Shown here piece after piece: positions 9,579-19,170 of a stretch of DNA of 64,000 bases; the first letter of the stretch is position 1, and each line of letters starts with the position of its first letter. The notes below the pieces were generated by a model. That model was not told the DNA's origin, ran no database searches, and saw only the letters and a list, made by a program, of their open reading frames with translations. The DNA is from Prorocentrum cordatum. Taxonomy: Eukaryota; Sar; Dinophyceae; Prorocentrales; Prorocentraceae. A program made the position numbers and the translations under genes. The DNA lies in contig CAUYUJ010020147.1 in NCBI GenBank assembly GCA_963575745.1, positions 12,501-76,500 on the forward strand, written 5' to 3'.

Positions 9579-10859
9579 CGCCAACGGGCGGCCAGCCTGG
9601 GTTACGTGCTGTCCTCCACCGAGTGCCCTCTCTGCGGTGATGGCCTTGACACGCTTAGACACCGCCTCTGGGAATGCATGTTCCCCGAGGCTGTCGCTTT
9701 GCGTGATCATTTAGTTCGTCCGGACATTCAGGAATGGGCTACTAAGGCGGATGACAACTTGGCCTGCTATGGCGTCTTCCCCCACCCCTCCAACTTCCCG
9801 CAGCCCCTCGTGGAAGGGGGCATCAAGGTGGACTGGGTGGAGGAGGGGGGCGACATTGCCAGGAGTTTCGAGGGGGACATGCTTGTGGACGGCTCCTGTA
9901 CCCGTTACAAAGTTGGTGATCTGAACCGCGCTGGTTGGTCGATTGTTGTTGTGTCCAAAGATACGGGGAATGCGATTGTGCGAGTGAAAGGTCCAGTGTG
10001 GGCGCCGTGCCCACAGACGCCGCAGGCTGCAGAGTATCACGCCATGTCAGTTGCTGTGCAGTGGGCGACGGGCCCATCCACGATTCTTTGTGATTGCCAG
10101 GGCTGCGTGGGTTTTGCACAGCTGTCGTGGCACGAGATGTGCTCGGGCAAGCGCATGTATAGTGGCATGGCCCAGCATTTGAAGGACCACTGGTCCAATG
10201 TGCAGCTGGAAAAGGTCAAGGCCCATTTAGACGTCAGTGATGCCACCGATGATCGGGATCGGTATTTGCGGCAAGGCAACGATTGGGCTGACAAGACGGC
10301 CAAGGAGGCGGTGCTCTTGCATCCTATGCCGTCGGCTGCCGAGCTCGGGGGCCTTGATCGTGAGGTTGCCATTGCCAGGGCCGCCGGACGACTAGGGGCC
10401 AAGTTGCTGTCTCTCTGGCCCCGTCTGGAGTTGGGCCCCAATGTCCAGCGCGTTCCTCCCCCCCCTGTGGAGCGTCAGCAGGGTGAGAAAAAGAGTGCCC
10501 ACCAGTGGAGCTGGGTGGGTACCTATTGGCAGTGTGCTGAGTGTCTGCGAGGCAAGCGTGGCACGCCCTCGGCCCAGCCTCCTGCAGAAAAGTGCGACGC
10601 GGTACTCACAATTTCACCCGCCAGGCTCCGTGCGCTCGGACACGTGTGTGTGCTGCTCGATTGCTCGGACGGGTCTTTCATTTGTATTTGTCACAAGTGT
10701 GGGCACATGACGTCGGGGGGCCAATTGAGGAACCTTGACAAAAAGTGTGAGCCAGACAAAGTGGCCTCACACAGCAACCCGTGGAATAAGTTGATGAAGG
10801 GGCTCCATCCAAAAAAGTGTGGGGTCTCTGTCGATTTAAGCACGGTTTGCCATCTTTAA
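9558..10859 (+). CDS. LINE ORF2 C-terminus: CCHC knuckle, RNase H domain and Cys-rich tail
   Basis: Open through TAA 10857-10859. A knuckle C-x2-C-x8-H-x4-C (Cys 9624 and 9633, His 9660, Cys 9675) follows the RT. The RNase H1-type domain keeps its four acids in order: Asp in MLVDGSC (9888-9890), Glu in AAEYHAM (10032-10034), Asp in LCDCQG (10092-10094) and Asp in NDWADKTA (10290-10292), plus the His of VKAHLD (10224-10226). It would degrade the RNA strand during element replication. The tail has WQCAEC (10527-10544) and CICHKCGHM (10683 onward) with a further Cys pair, suggesting another zinc-binding module. This is the longest undamaged part of the element. The true start is upstream in the full ORF2, not at the first codon given. 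Confidence 0.87.
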   Translation, partial: FCQAIYTRQRAASLGYVLSSTECPLCGDGLDTLRHRLWECMFPEAVALRDHLVRPDIQEWATKADDNLACYGVFPHPSNFPQPLVEGGIKVDWVEEGGDIARSFEGDMLVDGSCTRYKVGDLNRAGWSIVVVSKDTGNAIVRVKGPVWAPCPQTPQAAEYHAMSVAVQWATGPSTILCDCQGCVGFAQLSWHEMCSGKRMYSGMAQHLKDHWSNVQLEKVKAHLDVSDATDDRDRYLRQGNDWADKTAKEAVLLHPMPSAAELGGLDREVAIARAAGRLGAKLLSLWPRLELGPNVQRVPPPPVERQQGEKKSAHQWSWVGTYWQCAECLRGKRGTPSAQPPAEKCDAVLTISPARLRALGHVCVLLDCSDGSFICICHKCGHMTSGGQLRNLDKKCEPDKVASHSNPWNKLMKGLHPKKCGVSVDLSTVCHL

Positions 10860-11905
10860 TATTGTGTTCGTACCTTTCTTCTTGCACGGCCCGATGCGTC
10901 TGGCCCTTTTGGCAGGCATCCGTGCTATACCCCACATCTGGGGCGAGATCACCAGCCGTCCTGGCGCTTGCTGCACCAGGGGCTGGAGGCCTCGTCGTCC
11001 TTGTGTGGGTGGTCGATATGTTTGTTGTCTCTCTGTCATTTTATTTTGCATTGCTCGGCTGTACATCTGGGGCGAGGATTTGTCGTCCAGGCGCATCAGC
11101 ACCTGGGGCAGCCTCGTCGTCCTTGTGTTAGCCCTTCTTCGATAGGTTCGTACGTATCGCACGTGTGTCAGGCACCCCACCTTTGGGGGAAGTGTGCGCT
11201 GTGGTGATGGTTTTCTTGAGGGGAGCACGGGGGTACATCTATCCCGACTGTCGCTCCCACGGCGATTGCTGAGGCCTGGTGAGTTGTCCCTGGCCCCATC
11301 GCCTGGCCCTACACTCGGTTCGTGTGCGTGCACGCGTGCGTTTCGTGCAGTGGGGCCCACTCTTTTGTTTCGGGGGCTATCGCCCCGTGGTCATGGTTGG
11401 AGGTGTTGCTGCGGACAGGAGCTTGGCTCCCAGCCCCGACACGCTCGCAGCCTTGGCCTGTGTGTTTTCCGCATGTCCTCTGGTACAGTCGAGGGCCTGC
11501 GGGCTCCGAGGCACATTCCACGGGCAGGATCCTGCTAGTGGCATTGCTGCCCGCCTTACTCTGGTGGGTTCTTTGTCGCGCGTCCTCCTGTGTCGAGGGC
11601 CTCTTTTTCTTGTTCCTCGTGTGGAGGACTGTGGCACTGTGCCCTGGCGTGCCTCTGCTTGGCCCTCGTCCAGGTGTAGCAGGGTCCCCTTGGTCCCTGT
11701 GTGCCTGTGAGGGGCCACACAGAGGTGGGTCTCTGTTGTCTGGTCTCGGTTAGCGCCCAGGCACACCCACCTCTCTGTCGCAGACGATTCCGTACCGACT
11801 GCTCAGTGCGGTCGGGTACGGCTGTGGCTGATTTCCCTCAGGGCCTCGCCCACCCTGAGTGGTGCATGTGGGCTGCAGCATGGTCCCATGCAAAATAAAT
11901 CGACT
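10860..11905 (+). other. LINE 3' untranslated region with tandem duplication
   Basis: Follows the ORF2 stop. A unit with ACATCTGGGGCGAG and CCTCGTCGTCCTTGTGT recurs (first motif at 10934 and 11063; second at 10990 and 11113), that is, about 123-129 bp apart, with diverged filler. The remaining sequence has no ORF of interest. It ends with CATGCAAAATAAATCGACTT and then (TCC)n. No poly(A). Confidence 0.6.
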
Positions 11906-11999
11906 TCCCCCTCCTCCTCCTCCTCCTTTCCCTCCTCCTCCTCCTCTTCCTCCTCCTCCTCCTCCTCCCCTCCTCCTCCCCTCCTCCTCCTCCTCCCGT
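11906..11999. repeat. (TCC)n microsatellite at the LINE 3' end
   Basis: Imperfect TCC repeat of about 90 bp, directly after the LINE 3' region. It may be the simple-repeat tail of the element or simply the insertion site. Confidence 0.85.
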
Positions 12000-12304
12000 C
12001 CTCTTGCCTGTCTGTCTGTTTGTCCGCAGCATCCGCTGCGCTGTTCCACCCTCCCTTGTCACCTGCTGCGCACCCCTCGGTCGTACTCGTGGGCCTCGCC
12101 TACGTGCTGCTGTCGCAGCTGGCGATGACGTCCGTGTCCGCGTGGGCATTCACGCGCCCCGCCCGCCCCTGCGACGGGCCACGGGAGCAGGTCTCGACCC
12201 GAACCATAATCTACATACTGTAGGCTCGCTCGAAGAGGCGCCGGTCGTTCAAGGTTGAACGATCCCCGCGGTGTCAGAAACCAAGGTCAGGGTCGACACG
12301 ACAC
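12000..12304. other. Unassigned sequence
   Basis: No gene or repeat partner recognised. Confidence 0.4.
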
Positions 12305-12475
12305 GAGCTTGCCGTAAGCGCATGTGTTCGGAGGTCCGCGCGGATTTCTCGGAGGGTGGCTGGACCCATCCCCCTTCCTGGTGGCGCCTCCTTGCGCTGC
12401 GCCCCTGAGGGGCTTCGCTCGCCAGCGGTGGGGGTGGGGAGGGTCAGAGCCGACCCGAGACATCCGCGCGGCCCT
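12305..12475 (+). repeat. Foldback family FB-M, copy 2
   Basis: Left arm TTCGGAGGTCCGCGCGGATT (near 12307), a GGTGGCGCCTCCTTGCGCTG core, GGGGAGGGTCAGAGCCGACC, and right arm ACATCCGCGCGGCCC. Same layout as 27537-27674, with the arms more diverged. Confidence 0.6.
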
Positions 12476-12486
12476 TTGGCACGTTT

Positions 12487-12564
12487 TGTGTGTGTAGGTG
12501 TGTAGGTGTGTAGGTGTGTAGGTGTGTAGGTGTGTGTGTAGGTGTGTGTGTAGGTGTGTGTGTG

Positions 12565-12650
<86 letters not shown>

Positions 12651-12659
12651 GGGGGGGGG
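12487..12659. repeat. GTGTGTAG minisatellite grading into (GT)n and a G12 run
   Basis: GTGTGTAG-type octamers (12487-12568) grade into pure GT (to 12647), then 12 G (12648-12659). The His-Thr and Cys-Val frames here are artefacts. Confidence 0.95.
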
Positions 12660-13270
12660 TCGCTTTGTTATGCTTACGACGGGCCACAGTCCTCCGACGG
12701 CTGTTTTTCTGCAATCCCGACGGGTTGTCTTGATTTCGAAATCCCGGGTCACCGGGCTTCTGGGCGAACCGTTACCCCCGGGAAGTGGTTGGGAGCGTTT
12801 GGGCCACGGATCTGCTTGGGCACGAGGGATCGAGGATCGAGGTAGTTGGGCGAGTCTGGCAAGTCCTGGGAATTCAGACTTGTCTTCGTGGCAACGTGTG
12901 GGTGTTGCTCACTTCTCGCACGGTCAGACCTCTGGCTATCATTTACGTTTTGTCCATCTCTCTCCCGGCTTCCGCGCACAGTCCACACCGACACAGGATG
13001 CCAGCATGGGCCCCCCCCGCTGCGCCGTGCACTTTGCCAAGCGGCCGCTTGCTGTTGCATTTACTACGCCTGTGCTTTTTCTTCTCTGACTCTGCAGTCA
13101 AACATCCAGGCTAGAGTTTGTTTTCACTAGTTGAACCCAACCCGTAACGTCCGTTATGGGGAGGTCGCCGTCCCGCCCCCCTTTATGACGGTAGCGAGCA
13201 TGCGGGGCAGGGGAGGGGGCGCCCCCCCTACAAGTATGATGCCGTGCTCACTTTCAGGGCGTGGTGCTGA
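12660..13270. other. Unassigned sequence
   Basis: Only short overlapping frames. No motif or repeat partner was seen. Confidence 0.4.
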
Positions 13271-13381
13271 CAGGCATCAGAGGGCCTCCAGAGACCTCCA
13301 GAGCCCTCCAGAGACCTTTGGAGACCGCTGGAGACCTTCAGAGGCGGCCGTCGTCATCGTCGCTGTCGTCGTGGTCGTGGC

Positions 13382-13432
<51 letters not shown>

Positions 13433-13815
13433 TGTTGTCGTCGTTGTCCTCCTCGTCGTGTTCGTCCTCGTCGTCGTCGTCGTCGTCGCACTCGTGCTCG
13501 TCGTCTCGAGTCGTCATCGTCGTCGTCGTCGTCGTGATCGTCGACGTCGTCGTCGGCGTCGTCGTCGCCGTCTTCGTCGTCGTCGTCGTTATGCTCGTCG
13601 TCGTCCTCGTCGGCGTCGTCGTCTCCGAAGGCCTCGGAGGGTCTCCAGACACCTCCAAAAGCTTCCGGAGACTTCAGACGCCTCCAGAGACCTCCGGAGA
13701 CACCTGGAAACCCTCCCAGGCGGCCGTCGTCGTCCTCGTCGTCGTCATGTTCCTTGTCTTGGTCCTCGTCTTCGTCGTCGTTGTCGTCGTCGTTGTCGTC
13801 GTCGTCGTCGTCCGG
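13271..13815 (+). repeat. Compound repeat: CCTCCAGAGAC minisatellite and (GTC)n, twice
   Basis: Degenerate 11-bp CCTCCAGAGAC units (13280-13340), the junction GGCGGCCGTCGTC, and (GTC)/(GTG) repeats (13349-13622) are followed by a second round: degenerate 11-bp units (13630-13715), GGCGGCCGTCGTC (about 13719) and (GTC)n (to 13812). This is a larger-scale duplication of a two-part repeat. Confidence 0.85.
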
Positions 13816-14877
13816 CGCCCAGGGCTGGGTACCCCCCCGTGGGGCCCGACCACATTACCGTACCCCCCCCCATGGGGGCCCGACCAACTCCCCTCGTAGT
13901 AGACATTACCAGGGAGGGAGTAAACAAGCAATGTTTTGTTTTCAGGGAGTATGTTTGCACACAATATTTCATCCAGACAAAAAATCGTGCCTTATCGTAT
14001 TCGTTACCTCCTCTTCATCCTCCTGCTGCTCCTAGCCTTCCTTATCATCCCCGTCTCCTCTACTTCCTCCTTCCGCTCCTCCCCCTCTTTCTCCCCCCCC
14101 TCCATCTTCCCCTTCCTCTTGCCCTCGTCGTCGTCCTCCTCGTCGCCGCCTTCGCCCGCGCCGAGTCCTCGCTACGGGGTGATTTGTGCGGTCGCCAATT
14201 GGCGGGTGAATTCACAGTTAGCCCAAGAGCACGCGAGGATGCGTTGGCTGATCTGCGTCCTGAGCCCCAGCACGGCTTCGTCGTCCTTCTCGTCGCCGCT
14301 GTCGCCCTTCTCTTCGCCTCTGTCCGGACGCCCTGGTCGTCGTCCTTATAGTCCGTGTATCCTGCTTCCGTTCGGCGTCGCAGCCGCGCGTCCTTTACTG
14401 CGAAAGTCGGGTCACGTGCACGTGTTTGTAGATTCTGCGTCCCCGGTCGCCAGTCGATCCAGGAAGTGTCGATCTTCGGTTACCAAAGCGCCCTTTCTAT
14501 GAAAAATTTGCCTCGTTGCTTGTTTGGGGTTCCTTCTGGTAGCGTTTCGAGTGCCATCTTGGAGGGGGATGACAAGGAGGAGCCGCTCTGCTGCTCCCTT
14601 TGCCACACACACCTCCTTATCCTTGCTCTTGGCATCGCCTGGACGTGTGAATGTTTCTTGGGGAGGACCATCGAGGAGCCTTTTGGGCCATTCTTGTAAA
14701 AAAGAAATGCACACGGAACCGAAACATGCACGGGAATGTACGTCCGAGGGATGGCGAGTGTTTCCACGGTGTGAGGGAGAGGTGTTGCCACGGCTGCTTC
14801 CGCGCTGTTTTCTTTCCCCTTCTCTTCCTCCTCCTTCTCCTCATCCTCCCCCCGTCCTGCCTGTCGGAGAACAGAGA
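13816..14877. other. Unassigned, partly pyrimidine-rich
   Basis: C/T-rich at 14010-14160. No protein motif found in any frame and no repeat partner recognised. Confidence 0.4.
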
Positions 14878-15060
14878 AGCGACATCACCAACAGGGGGGC
14901 CATCTCCAGCGAGGAGGTCCACGATGCCTCCTGGAGCTGGCGATCGGAGATGTCTTGTGCGAGAGAGGGACCAGACCACCCGGAGGACCACCCCCGACTT
15001 CCCGCGCTCGTGGTGGTGCTGCCGCCCTCCCTTGTTGACCCACGGTCGGCAGGCTCGTGC
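14878..15060 (+). repeat. Dispersed repeat DR-I, copy 1
   Basis: Shares CCATCTCCAGCGAGGAGGTC, CACGATGCCTCC and GAGCTGG-GAT, then GGGACCA-ACCAC, with 57240-57400. The similarity extends about 130 bp by eye. Confidence 0.65.
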
Positions 15061-15329
15061 TGTGTGTCGACGCCGCTGCGCCCCCCCGCGCGGGCGCTCG
15101 AGGTGGAACGCCTCCCGTGGCCCAGAAGAGGCCATGATGAGACGATCTGCCGATCGAAAGGCCGCCGATCCACGCGGCGGCAGAGTCCAGCGCCGGGGTC
15201 GCCACGACACGAGCTTGTAGGTGAAGTCTTGGGAAGGCCTTACGGCCGGTGCCGCCGACCCTGAAGGGGGACGACGACCACAACGGCGGAGTCGGCGACG
15301 ACGACGACGCTGCCGTGGGGCGTCCTCAG

Positions 15330-15440
15330 TGATTCTTCGTGGGGCATCTTCGGAGCGCGCTCGTAGGCCTTTGGGGGCAGTTTTGGGGCCTCCAAGAGGC
15401 GTCTTGGGGGCCTCTTGGGAGCCTCTTGGGGGTCCCCGTG
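15330..15440 (+). repeat. Degenerate CTTGGGGCC-type 12-bp repeat cluster
   Basis: Short-period CTTGGGG/CCTCTTGGGAG units. Related clusters lie at 42311-42590, 44690-45060, 60690-61520 and 62278-62415. Confidence 0.6.
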
Positions 15441-15711
15441 GGTGACCTGCTTACCCAGACATCCGACGATCTGATTTTTTCAATCCGCGGCCCCAGAGGT
15501 CCCGACCTCTTCACTGGAGTTGTTTTTTCGTCCCGGATCCAGTTTTGATCGTCCCCAGGCCCACTAGCGGGCCTTGGAGCCCGAAGTCATGGAACAACCG
15601 CCGGATGGAAAAGATCCTCCTCCGGATCTCTGGACAGTTGTCCCTGTCTGCCCAGGACGGGCGGCGACCGCGAGAGCCGCCGACGCCCCGATCCGGCCGA
15701 GCCCGAGGAGG

Positions 15712-15737
15712 GCGACGATGACGAGGACGAGGACGTG

Positions 15738-15778
<41 letters not shown>

Positions 15779-15794
15779 CGACGACGACGACGCC
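15712..15794. repeat. (GAC)n microsatellite
   Basis: Near-perfect GAC repeat. It gives poly-Asp/Thr frames that are not genes. Confidence 0.95.
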
Positions 15795-15948
15795 GAGCCT
15801 CCCCGCGCCCGCTGGCGCCCCAGGTACGGGGTGGAGTCCATGGGCCTGCCCGAGGAGGCGGCCCCCGCCCGCGGCACGCCCGCTCTCCCTCGGGCGAGGA
15901 CGTCTGCGCGCAGCCGCTGCTCCCAGCCTGGGCCCAGGAGCTGTGCAT

Positions 15949-15986
15949 CGGAGGAGGAGGAGGAGGAGGAGGAGAAGGAGAAGAAG
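15949..15986. repeat. (GGA)n microsatellite
   Basis: Short GGA/GAA tract. Downstream, 15990-16030 (GCTCTTGGCGCTCCGCGCGG) resembles an arm of FB-M. Confidence 0.85.
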
Positions 15987-16029
15987 GAGCGCTGTAAACA
16001 TAAGCTCTTGGCGCTCCGCGCGGACCGTC

Positions 16030-16496
16030 GGACGTTTGTGTGTATATGCCGTTGTTTCTTCCTCTACTCCTGGCCGAGCCAGGTGGAGGTGGCGTAGTTG
16101 CTGGGTTCTGGATGGGCCTGGCCAGGGAGCAGTGGCCGTGTATAGATTTCGTCGCCCTGCTCCAGCCCCTCGGTCGGGGCCGGATGACAGAGGCCTGGAG
16201 GCTGGCACCACCACCAATATCGGCGGTGAGCCTCACCGGGGGAAGGTGATCCCGACCTCGGTGATGGCGGTGATGTCCAGGATTTCCAGGTGGCCGGGAG
16301 ATTACCACTAAGACCGAAGGAATCTAGGGTCGTCTTGCCTTGGCGGAGGCAGCCCCCTTTGTTTGTGTTGGTGCCCAAGTTCCCAACAATCTGAAACGTT
16401 CCAGACAGGGCATCGCCTCCGAGGGTCGGAGGAGTTGGGGTCTCCTATGGCCTCGGCGGATCGGCAACGGGCGGCGGCAGCAGGGGGGTGATGCCG
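16030..16496. other. Unassigned sequence
   Basis: A possible weak match of GGCCAGGGAGCAGTGGCCGTG (about 16113) to 23949-23970. Otherwise nothing recognised. Confidence 0.35.
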
Positions 16497-16630
16497 ACCC
16501 CCAGCGGACTGGACCCATTCCCCGGGACCGGTGTTTCGTCCTAAGCCGTTTTTTGACGGTCTCGAGGGCCTCCAGGGCCCCCAGTCAAAAAATAATGAAA
16601 CACCTCCCGTCGCGATTTTTCCATAACTCG
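16497..16630 (-). repeat. Dispersed repeat DR-A, copy 4
   Basis: In reverse orientation: GACTGGACCCATTCCCCGGG, ACCGGTGTTTCGTCCTAAGC, the GTTTTTTGACGGTCTCGAGG core, and a TGAAACACCTCCCGTCGCGA-type end matching the start of copy 1. Confidence 0.7.
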
Positions 16631-16689
16631 GGGGGGTCTGGGTTCCGGGGGCCCCATGTCCCAGGAAGGAACAATGGAGTAAACCCAGG

Positions 16690-16812
16690 CCAGCGTTGGG
16701 CCCCCCTGGCGGCGCCTCCGGCGCCGCCCGTGGCGCCCGCGGCGCGCCGGGGACGTGGGGTCCAGCGCCGAGCCGAGGGATCCGCTCGGACCTCCGCCGG
16801 CGTAGGTTTGTG
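16690..16812 (+). repeat. Foldback family FB-M, copy 3
   Basis: CTGGCGGCGCCTCCGGCGCCGCC (internally palindromic) near 16708, GGGGTCCAGCGCCGAGCC, and right end ATCCGCTCGGACCTCCGCCG. The left arm is not evident. Confidence 0.65.
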
Positions 16813-17629
16813 CAGCGGTCCGTGTCTGCGTGTGCGCCACGTCGTCCAGACGTAAGGGTGACCTTTCGCAGGAGTGACCTTCGGTGCGGGCCCAGATGGG
16901 TCCCCCAATCGCCGAACGCGCTGCGATATCAGCGGCTTGCGCGCTTGGGTTTGGCTCCCCCGCGCCCCCCGAATGCCGCGCACCAAAGGTCACTCTTACC
17001 CAGGGTCACTCTTGCGTATAGCCGACCACGTCGTCCTGTCGGCCCGGGAGCCAAAAAGGGAGTGGAGCGGAGGAGCTCGGTGTGCAGAAGCAGAAAACGG
17101 CGTCTGTCTGGCGCCTCGAGGAGATGGAGGCCAGCTTCGAGCCCCGAGGGCAGCCGAAAAACAACTCCGGACGAGACCAGCCGGCACTTGAGGCAGGCTC
17201 ACGATGATCGGGGCCGGACGAAAGGGTAGGATAAGCAAAGGGGGGGTGCGAAATCTGCTGCATGCAGCCGGTTTCCGCGGCGCCGCCGCGCTCATTCTTC
17301 CGCCCATGACCTTCCGGAGCACTTTCAAGCAGTTTTTCGGCGCGCTCCGAGACCGGCCGCGGCGCGCGTCGTCCAGGCCCGCCCGGCTTCGGAGACTCCC
17401 GCTGCATCCTCATTCGGGCGGAGGAGGAGGACCGGGTACGGTTGCGCCGGGGTGAGGTTTGCAGTCGGCACCCTTGGGGCCTGTGGGGCACGACGCTGTC
17501 CTCGTCGGGCCTCCTCGGGGCGCGGCGGAGAGCTCTGTCGAGCGCCTCGCTCGCCCCGCAGGGTGCCCCCCAGGGTGCCAGCTGCAAGCCACACCCTTTG
17601 CAAGCCACACCCTTCGGAGTCGCCGAGAG
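16813..17629. other. Unassigned sequence
   Basis: Direct repeats of GGTGACCTTTC/GGTCACTCTT type near 16856-17010. No gene. Confidence 0.35.
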
Positions 17630-17886
17630 GACTGAGGAGGATGAGGACGGAGGAGGACGGAGGAGGAATGGGGGAGGAGGAGGAGGGGGGGAGGAGGAAA
17701 ACAAGCAGGAGGAGAAGAAGGACAATAAGCAGATGCACAGTTCTGTATCGCTTGATCTGGTTCCCCTCTTTGCTGCTGAGCTTCCCTCATCATGGTTGCA
17801 GCGAGGAAGACAGAGGAAGAGGGGAAGGAGGAGGAGGAGGAGGAGGAGGAGGAAGATTGATGAGGATGGAGGAGGCCGAAGGAGGA
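17630..17886. repeat. GGA-rich microsatellite blocks
   Basis: Two purine blocks, 17630-17735 and 17826-17886, around a 90-bp unique spacer. Confidence 0.85.
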
Positions 17887-18200
17887 GGGCGGATTAGAGA
17901 ATGGAAGAGAAGATGGAGGGGCAAGGGCGAGGATGGAGCAGTGGCGAGCAGGGCCGAGGCCGCCCCCTACCCCTCCCATTCCTCAGGAGGGGAAAAACAC
18001 GCAGACACAATTAATCGTCGATTCCTATGAAGATGTACAAAAATGTTGGAATTGGGGGGAAGACGAAACCCCCAAACATCTAGAAACAGATGGGGAATCC
18101 TGGGATTTGTGTGTATCTATTTGTGTGTCTCTTGGCCCCTTCAACTCCCCGCTGCGAGGTGGCTGCCTGCATCCCGGGCGCCTTCTACTCGGCGAACCTG
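17887..18200. other. Unassigned sequence
   Basis: No motif or repeat partner seen. Confidence 0.35.
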
Positions 18201-18390
18201 CTGTCGCGGGGCGTCATCCTCCGGGTGCCCTCCTCCTCGCTCCCGCCTCGAGGGAGGCGAGCGGGGAATGGGGCGGTCGAGTGTCTATCTCGAGGTGCGT
18301 GCTCCAGCGCCTTGCGCGCGTCAGGGGGCCTCTGGGAGGCCTCCTCGTCGCCACGGCCGGATCCGCTCCGAGTGTCTGGTCTTGGGCGCG
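18201..18390 (+). repeat. Dispersed repeat DR-R, copy 1
   Basis: GGCGTCATCCTCCGGGTGCC, CTCCTCGCTCCCGC, GGTCGAGTGTCTATCTCGAG and GGCCTCTGGGAGGCCTCCTC-GTCGCCAC follow in order, as at 19005-19170. The GGCCTCC-GGAGGCC/CTCGTCGCCACGGCTGGAT part alone recurs at 21045-21100, 35318-35368 and 59215-59265. Confidence 0.65.
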
Positions 18391-18406
18391 AAAATTCATG
18401 GGAGGC

Positions 18407-18527
18407 GGTAGAAGAGGGGGGAGCGAGGGCTGCAGAAAGGGGCCTTGCAGGGCCCCCAAAAGGGTTCTTCTTTAGGGCCCAGGGCGGTGCCTTTCAGGGC
18501 CCGAGGAGTGCACCTTTCTCCCCCCCC
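18407..18527 (+). repeat. Dispersed repeat DR-G, copy 1
   Basis: GCGAGGGCTGCAGAAAGGGG, CCTTGCAGGGCCCC, TTTAGGGCCC, TTCAGGGC and a TTTCTCC-rich end, in the same order as 46241-46360. Confidence 0.75.
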
Positions 18528-19004
18528 CCTCCCTTTGGTATCCCCCCAGTGAATTTCACGCCCCATGGTCGGAATGCGCCCCTGGACAGGTCAAGACTTG
18601 GGGCCGATGGTTCGACTCCTGGATCCGGCCCCGCTCGCTCCCGTTCTAGTGGACGGGTTCCAGGAGGCCGGAGGGGGGGGCGGCTAGATGACCAGGTCGG
18701 AGTGGGCATTGGTTCAATGGGTCGCACATTGGGGTCGGGAGGTGGGGGCAGCTGTATGACAGCACACCCATCAGAAATCTGGAGAACAAAAAAGCGCCAA
18801 CTTTCGGTGAGTACAGATTTCGTTCAACAAAAATCGAGAATCTCGAATGGACCCTGGGCGGTTTCTTGGAGCTTCTTTTCTTCGTCGAACCTTTGTTTTA
18901 TGTGGACCCGGGCTACTGTCTGAGAAAACGCCTGTCGTGAAGTCCACGTTTTTGGTTTGAGTTGCTCTTATCTCTAAGCAGGGGTGCACGTCAAACGGTG
19001 TCAT
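18528..19004. other. Unassigned sequence
   Basis: Nothing recognised. A GGTTCGACTCC string at 18608-18618 was checked as a tRNA T-arm and rejected. Confidence 0.4.
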
Positions 19005-19170
19005 GGGTGGCGACATCCTCCGGGTGCCCTTCTCCTCGTTCCCGCTCGTGAGGGGGGGATGCGGCGATCGAATGTATCTGCAGATGTTCCTTGAAACGCT
19101 TTTCTGTGGCGGGGGGGCCTCCGGGAGGCCGCCCGTCGCCCTGGCTGGACCCGGTCGGAATTCTCGACCA
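19005..19170 (+). repeat. Dispersed repeat DR-R, copy 2
   Basis: Same landmarks as 18201-18390 with the insert between the two halves diverged. Lies 800 bp downstream of copy 1 in the same orientation. Confidence 0.6.

Larger units (their letters stand above)
4661..11905 (+). mobile_element. Non-LTR retrotransposon (LINE) with ORF1, endonuclease, RT and RNase H; frame-broken
   Basis: The domains expected of a LINE lie in order on one strand: RanBP2-like zinc finger and coiled coil (4661-5896), AP-endonuclease-like domain (5938 to about 7108), RT (about 7340 to 9560), CCHC knuckle and RNase H (9558-10859), then a 1-kb 3' region ending in a (TCC)n tract. One in-frame stop (4844-4846) and frame changes near 6921-6928, 7104-7109, 7331-7336, 8565-8571, 8876-8897 and 9555-9561 interrupt the reading. 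The 5' limit is set only by the first usable ATG. The 3' limit is placed where unique sequence meets the TCC repeat. No target-site duplication or poly(A) tail was recognised. It resembles LINEs common in dinoflagellate genomes, but the clade was not determined. Confidence 0.88.

Noticed and set aside
12487-12570. GTGTGTAGG repeats as telomere sequence
   Set aside because: The unit is not TTTAGGG and grades smoothly into (GT)n, so it is a microsatellite.
12274-12845. Long His-Thr or Cys-Val open frames
   Set aside because: They are translations of the (GT)n repeat on both strands.
13131-14351. 406-codon open frame on the + strand
   Set aside because: Composed of Val/Arg runs from (GTC)n and pyrimidine-rich sequence, overlapped by other open frames, no domain.
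16110-16140. Possible repeat shared with 23949-23970
   Set aside because: Only about 20 bp of similarity and no consistent flanks, so no family was defined.
18590-18640. GGTTCGACTCC resembling a tRNA T-arm
   Set aside because: The flanking 5-bp stems do not pair and no A-box-like sequence or acceptor stem is present.
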